Origin: a virus
Strand: one strand, 5' to 3'
Length of the DNA stretch: 22,476 nt
IMG/VR virus record: IMGVR_UViG_3300042463_000176
Span: 1-22,476 of that record
The position numbers and the translations under genes are program-made. Shown piece by piece: positions 18,268-22,476 of the stretch; the first letter of the stretch is position 1, and every line of letters starts with the position of its first letter. Under the pieces are notes generated by a model that saw only the letters and a program-made list of their open reading frames with translations, did not search any database and was not told the origin of the DNA.

Positions 18268-20460
18268 TTAATAAAATAATTCAATTACTCTTAACAATTC
18301 ACATTTGGTTGTTTGGGGAATGCTTGGATTAAAATCAATTACTTTATTTAATCTCCACAAAGCGCCATCGATATAAATCAATTGAGAAAAATCAAGTGAA
18401 TAAATATCTTGTACGGTTAAGTATAAATAGCAACTTAGAAGCTTACTATCTTTGTTTATTATTTCAGCTAAATATTCATCCCACCACGAATTAAATAAAT
18501 TAGCCGTAGGATAAGGATTTAATAACGTAAAATAAAATTCATTAGGCACTCCAAAATTAATGTCAATCGTTGGCTCTAATGGGTCATCTAAATGCCCAGC
18601 ATATCCGTAAGTTGATAAATGCCCAGCTGTTAAATTACCGTTACTTGAACTGCCTTCCCCACTATAATAATCTTTAATATGATAATTTGAAGTTGAGACA
18701 CTTTTAAAAATCATAATACGAATATTATTATCTTTTCGCTCTTGAACTCCATTGGATTCTTTAAATAAATTTGCCCTTAATTTATCATCATTAATATCCT
18801 CAGTTAAAATACTTGGGCTAAATATTACTTTTACTTCCGTTCTATCTTCAGCAAATTGATAGCCAGTATCCTCTTTCCTATCGCCATAAGATTCATTGTA
18901 TTTCTTATTATATGCCTCATTATAGTAATCATCGTCCTCAGTATAAAAGAAATCGTAATACCGAGCATTTAATTCCGACATTGGCTTAATAGAAATCTCT
19001 CTTGAATAGTCTACTTTATTCGACCAATCAATTGATTCAGCTATTGGGTCAGATAACAAAAGTAAACCCGTAGAATCTCCAGGCTCTCCGTGCAATAATA
19101 ATTCGCCAACATCGTTTACCTTTAAAAACCCAGCGCCTTTACGATAAAATTCTATGTATGGTTCAATTAATAAATGAGTTGTTTTTTGTGGGTCTTCATA
19201 AACGTATAAATTAAACATTCTACAAATCGATGTAAAAAAATCTTTTTGTTGAATCCCTTTAGGTAAACAATTACCAATTGAAATATAATCGCCTTCTTCT
19301 GCTAATGCAACTTGAGGATAATCAGCTACAAATTCAAATGATAAATTAGGGTCTAAAGTTACATATTGTTCAGAAGCGCTAAAACTTGCAAAAACATTTA
19401 TATAATCTGTATTATCTAATGATGTTGATATAACCCAATCAATGTCAAAATTTTGATAATCGTTGTAAGATGTAAATTCTTCAACATATAATTCAGTTGT
19501 ATTTTGATAAACGTAAACACTAAAAGTACCTGGTCTTGATAATGATATTGTACCGAAAAGTCTTAATTTCCCAAGAGTTCCATTTGTGCCAGCAAAAGTA
19601 AAAGTTTGATTATCAACATCTTTCGTAAATAATACTAAGTTTACTATGTTTAGAAACCTAAGTGTTTCTCCAGCAGAAGTGCTTGCTCCAGCATCAATCG
19701 AATAATTACCCGAAACTAACAATAAATTACTTGCTAATTTCTCAAGATTTGCCTTGTTATTTGGTATAATTAATGATTTAAAAAAAGGCGTATCAAAAAA
19801 AGCAGAAGTATACGTGTAACCTGAAAAATCAATAATTTTATCTATCAATTCATGTACAAAAAATGCTGGTCTAAAAGCATTTATATGCCAATCTTTATTA
19901 TTTTTTTTACATAATCCGTAATCAATTAATGGATAAACAATTCCTAATCCACTTGCCACACCTGAAGCAGTCCAAGAATTTTCAATAGTTTCAACATTCC
20001 AATATTCTTCGTATGAATTAGTGAAATGAGCAATGACATCAGGGTCATTTAATACCTTGTTCCCAATGGCGGAGGCAAAGCCACCTAACTCCCCAAATAC
20101 TGCGCATTGATATTCTATTACACCGTTCTGAATGGTTATCTCCAAAAGGCGAAGAACTCCCTTAAAAACTTGTATCTTATTGACAAATATCTGACAATTT
20201 GCTTGCTTGGTCGGGTCAAAATTATAGCCAACATTTGGTTCATTAGGGTTACTAAAACCGTAATTATTACCGCTGGTAAAATTATAAATATGACCAAACA
20301 CTTTATTATTGTTTGCGTTACCAGGTACGTTAATCGTTTTTGAATAGTTCGTATTCCTCGAAGAAAAGTCTTTAATGTCATCTATTGCGTAGTTTAATTC
20401 TGCTCCTAAATCCTCGAATAAATCGAGTCGTTGTTGTTCAACTATTATTTCAGTTATCAT
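18268..20460 (-). CDS. Large distal tail/baseplate protein (730 aa)
   Basis: The N-terminal 130 residues contain the Bacteroidota-phage signature RLDLFEDLGAELNYAIDDIK, SKTINVPGNANNNKVFGHIY and IFVNKIQVFKGVLRLLE, which is a virion-associated domain. The middle carries beta-sandwich segments (about 250-350) and LPKGIQQKDFFTSICRMFNL (about 402-421), a segment reminiscent of the tail-hub domain of gp27/gp44-like proteins. The C-terminus ends in a beta-rich part with PQTTKCELLRVIE. The size and position beside the tape measure fit a baseplate hub or tail-tip protein at the distal end. No lysozyme or peptidase motif is visible. Its ATG overlaps the stop of the upstream gene by one base (TAATG). Function inferred from context and partial pattern. 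Confidence 0.75.
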   Translation of the reverse strand: MITEIIVEQQRLDLFEDLGAELNYAIDDIKDFSSRNTNYSKTINVPGNANNNKVFGHIYNFTSGNNYGFSNPNEPNVGYNFDPTKQANCQIFVNKIQVFKGVLRLLEITIQNGVIEYQCAVFGELGGFASAIGNKVLNDPDVIAHFTNSYEEYWNVETIENSWTASGVASGLGIVYPLIDYGLCKKNNKDWHINAFRPAFFVHELIDKIIDFSGYTYTSAFFDTPFFKSLIIPNNKANLEKLASNLLLVSGNYSIDAGASTSAGETLRFLNIVNLVLFTKDVDNQTFTFAGTNGTLGKLRLFGTISLSRPGTFSVYVYQNTTELYVEEFTSYNDYQNFDIDWVISTSLDNTDYINVFASFSASEQYVTLDPNLSFEFVADYPQVALAEEGDYISIGNCLPKGIQQKDFFTSICRMFNLYVYEDPQKTTHLLIEPYIEFYRKGAGFLKVNDVGELLLHGEPGDSTGLLLLSDPIAESIDWSNKVDYSREISIKPMSELNARYYDFFYTEDDDYYNEAYNKKYNESYGDRKEDTGYQFAEDRTEVKVIFSPSILTEDINDDKLRANLFKESNGVQERKDNNIRIMIFKSVSTSNYHIKDYYSGEGSSSNGNLTAGHLSTYGYAGHLDDPLEPTIDINFGVPNEFYFTLLNPYPTANLFNSWWDEYLAEIINKDSKLLSCYLYLTVQDIYSLDFSQLIYIDGALWRLNKVIDFNPSIPQTTKCELLRVIELFY

Positions 20461-21608
20461 TATCTAAATTGGCTATATTGTTTTTGACCTAAATCAAATT
20501 GAAGTTGATAGTTAAATAATTTATCTGAAGTACTTACTTTCTCTTGGTAGTTTGTGTCCTTCATTACAATTGGATAATAATCACTTGTACCTCCATTAAT
20601 GATTTGCAAATAAACCTCGTTAGATGCAAGCAATTCAGAGCCAAGAGCATAATCTATTGCTGAAACATAATCACTCGTTACAAGGTAACTCCAATCGGTT
20701 TGAGTTGATAATGCTTGCACACCACCGTAATGAACACCCGAACTATTCTTATGGGTCATTGTCGCAGCGCTTCTTTGATATTCAGCAGTCTGATAAGTCG
20801 TTCTTTTAAAATTCTTTTGTTGGCGATTAAGTAAGCGAAAAGCATAAGTGTCATAACCTCCGAATTGATTTTGAAATATTAAATTGATAGGCGTAAATCT
20901 TGGCGCACAAACTTGCTTAATTGTTATTGTATCTGAGCCAATCGTTACATTATATCCATATGTTGCACTTGTAATAAATGAACTACCTAAATAAGTATTT
21001 ATTGCCGTAGGACTTAAATCTAAAAGCAATGATGAAAGACTTGATAACGTTCCGCCCGTTGAAGAACTTCCGCTATTACTGCCATCCTCATTTATCTTTT
21101 GAACCGTTGCCGTTACTGCTGATAAGTTTGCATTGAAATAAGTAATAAATAACTTCTCTCCACTAATTACCTCGCCAGCCGTTCTATCTCTTGTCGTTAA
21201 GAACTTATTTGCATAAGTAGAAATTGAAACTCTAAATGGATTGAGAGAATAATTCCAACCTTTAGAACTTGCTGAATCTTGATTCATTATAGGCTCTTGC
21301 CCCAACCATTCTTCTCCAAATATTAACGTGTAGTCCACGAATAAGAATGAGCCAGCATACTGTAAGACTGAACTTCCTGATGGGTTAAAACCGCTTCCAA
21401 GATAGTTTCTGACAATGGGAGCGACATCAAGTACACCATAGTTTCCTGAGTCGGGATAATTTTTAAGTGTGGCAACGGTTGCGCCACCAATTTGTAAATC
21501 AAATACATATTTGAAGGATGATTCTGATACATTTCCTGAAGTTGCTATATGCCATAAACTATCATGAGCCGATGAGTAAGATGGTGGAACGTATACGCTT
21601 GTTGCCAT
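20460..21608 (-). CDS. Distal tail-like virion protein (382 aa)
   Basis: The N-terminal region MATSVYVPPSYSSAHDSLWH, then FKYVFDLQIGGATVATLKNY and YGVLDVAPIVRNYLGSGF, is a pattern I associate with tail proteins of Bacteroidota phages. It is followed by beta-rich sequence with IFGEEW, GEKLFITYFNANLSAVTATV, and a C-terminal half (NQFGGYDTYAFRLLNRQQKN, then YYPIVMKDTNYQEKVSTSDK). No enzymatic motif is seen. Its place next to the hub-like 730-aa protein and the tape measure suggests a distal tail (Dit-like) adaptor. Overlaps of one base at both ends (TAATG) link it with its neighbours. Function is inferred. Confidence 0.72.
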   Translation of the reverse strand: MATSVYVPPSYSSAHDSLWHIATSGNVSESSFKYVFDLQIGGATVATLKNYPDSGNYGVLDVAPIVRNYLGSGFNPSGSSVLQYAGSFLFVDYTLIFGEEWLGQEPIMNQDSASSKGWNYSLNPFRVSISTYANKFLTTRDRTAGEVISGEKLFITYFNANLSAVTATVQKINEDGSNSGSSSTGGTLSSLSSLLLDLSPTAINTYLGSSFITSATYGYNVTIGSDTITIKQVCAPRFTPINLIFQNQFGGYDTYAFRLLNRQQKNFKRTTYQTAEYQRSAATMTHKNSSGVHYGGVQALSTQTDWSYLVTSDYVSAIDYALGSELLASNEVYLQIINGGTSDYYPIVMKDTNYQEKVSTSDKLFNYQLQFDLGQKQYSQFR

Positions 21609-22276
21609 TATTTCTTAAATGTTTGTGTTATTGTTAATGCTATATCTTGTCCTAATGCTTGGGATAATTTTGCTTTAAAATCTTCTCCAAATGCTTTTTG
21701 TTCATTATCATCAAAAAACCCTACTCTTCCAATGCCTCGTTCTTTAATTCTTTTAGCAGTATTTTTAGCTATTGCCAATAACTTCTTTTTTGGGTCAGCA
21801 GCATTTGTAAGTGTTTTTCTTTTTATCTGCAACGGACTTAATCCTTTGCGTTGGTCTTCATTTTTAATATAATTCTTATGCCTTAAATACCATTGAAGAA
21901 TTGCCTCAACCATATTTTTAGAAACGCTTAACGTTCTAAATTTATAAGGCGAATTTGGTTGACCGCTTTTTAATCCTTTTACTCCTTTGTTTTGAAAATC
22001 ATAATATTTACTTGCTGGATTTGATTCATCGTATCCAATTGTTAAAGTATATTTATTGCCTTTTTTATTAATTGCTGAAACGGAAATATCACTCATATTC
22101 CCCCTATCAACTTTTCCTTTAGCATTTATTCTTTGCTTTGCTAATAAAATAAATTTATTCGCAGCATCATACATAACTTTTTCAACCGCATCTAATTTTA
22201 ATGCGCCTTGAGAACTTTCGCCTCCTAAATCAAAATTTTCCCCTAATGATTCTTGTGCTTTAAGAATGCTTGCCAT
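21608..22276 (-). CDS. Tail-completion-like/virion assembly protein (222 aa)
   Basis: A basic protein with helical N-terminal parts (DAVEKVMYDAANKFILLAKQ) and a central beta segment (YTLTIGYDESNPASKYYDFQ, then NKGVKGLKSG). Further on come YKFRTLSVSKNMVEAILQWY, a Lys-rich stretch, and a C-terminal TITQTF. The middle pattern (beta, then 'Y.DF.N.GVKG') resembles HK97 gp10-like tail-completion proteins, which connect head and tail, but also other small assembly proteins. It lies at the start of the tail module, overlapping the preceding partial gene by 17 bases and the next by one base. I hold the general virion role firm, the exact role open. Confidence 0.65.
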   Translation of the reverse strand: MASILKAQESLGENFDLGGESSQGALKLDAVEKVMYDAANKFILLAKQRINAKGKVDRGNMSDISVSAINKKGNKYTLTIGYDESNPASKYYDFQNKGVKGLKSGQPNSPYKFRTLSVSKNMVEAILQWYLRHKNYIKNEDQRKGLSPLQIKRKTLTNAADPKKKLLAIAKNTAKRIKERGIGRVGFFDDNEQKAFGEDFKAKLSQALGQDIALTITQTFKK

Positions 22277-22475
22277 ATATCTGTTTCATTTGCTCCCTAT
22301 CAAAACTATTCTTTGCCTTAATATAACTTAAATCGTTTAATGCTTGAATCGTTGGCAACTCAAAAGCATCTGCTAAATTTATTCTTTCGTGTTCGGCAAT
22401 GATGGTAGCTTGGTAAATCCATCCATAACGTTGCATAAAGCCATTATCGTTACCTCTGCTTCTAATTTCTCCATC
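22260..22475 (-). CDS. C-terminal end of a gene truncated by the window edge
   Basis: The last 71 residues of a protein are readable to a TAA at 22260. They contain GFMQRYGWIYQATIIAEHER, then ADAFELPTIQALNDLSYIKA and a basic/polar end. The start lies beyond the window. The pattern (FMQRYGWIY..., then FELP.IQ.LNDLSY.KAK) is one I associate with small proteins beside tail genes in Bacteroidota phages, perhaps tail-assembly chaperones; this is tentative. It overlaps the next gene by 17 bases. Confidence 0.65.
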   Translation of the reverse strand, partial: DGEIRSRGNDNGFMQRYGWIYQATIIAEHERINLADAFELPTIQALNDLSYIKAKNSFDREQMKQIYGKHS

Positions 22476-22476
22476 C

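Noticed and set aside
1-22476. tRNA or rRNA genes
   Set aside because: I saw no cloverleaf with CCA-type end or conserved T-loop, and no rRNA segment, in the gaps; a tRNAscan run would decide.

Overview
This window is part of a tailed-phage (or prophage) genome from a Bacteroidota host. It is AT-rich and densely packed, and every supported gene lies on the minus strand, so transcription runs from high to low coordinates. Three things point to Bacteroidota. The virion proteins belong to lineages I associate with that phylum (the DUF6712-like connector, the tube candidate beginning MPCALTQGY, a portal with a C-terminal extension). Start codons lack Shine-Dalgarno sequences and sit behind A-rich leaders. 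The intergenic promoters carry the Bacteroidota -7 box TAnnTTTG. No integrase, repressor, polymerase or terminase is visible, so lifestyle cannot be decided.

Layout in transcription order. (1) 22475-14281: a tight operon with the end of a small tail-assembly-like gene, a tail-completion-like protein, two distal tail/baseplate proteins, a short tape measure, a head-maturation protease, an acidic scaffold-like protein and the major capsid protein. (2) 14204-10146: a probable tail tube protein, an unknown, a large portal with extra C-terminal domains, a head-tail connector and a tail-terminator-like protein. Strong hairpin terminators follow the capsid and tube genes. (3) 10142-5910: a tail fibre with a self-cleaving S74 chaperone and an adhesin-like DUF11/DUF5977 protein. 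(4) 5858-2917: small proteins, a lysis cassette (holin-like membrane protein, GH24 endolysin, lipoprotein with a C-terminal membrane helix that looks like a unimolecular spanin) and a metallophosphoesterase, closed by a terminator. (5) 2709-127: a separate early-type operon behind its own TATATTTG promoter, with an ERF single-strand annealing protein, an SSB-like protein ending DNDLPF, and many very small genes. Two of these (39 and 41 aa) are membrane proteins.

The most unusual object is at the extreme left. Between 107 and about 13 (minus) lies a compact candidate small RNA of about 95 nt. It has a textbook Bacteroidota promoter (TTTG-N19-TATATTTG) ending just upstream. It consists of a 5' hairpin, a short linker and a 3' hairpin that is also an intrinsic terminator. 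The two apical loops are exactly complementary over 8 nt, which predicts a kissing-loop pseudoknot or loop-mediated dimer. The terminator after the metallophosphoesterase gene has a similar layout, with TATATTTG upstream and the same AATAGGTT leader.

How the parts work together: the right two thirds builds the virion, the middle lyses the cell, and the left operon handles single-stranded DNA by annealing and protection. The virion gene order is rearranged: the tail module and tape measure precede protease-scaffold-capsid, and the portal and connector come after the capsid and tube genes.
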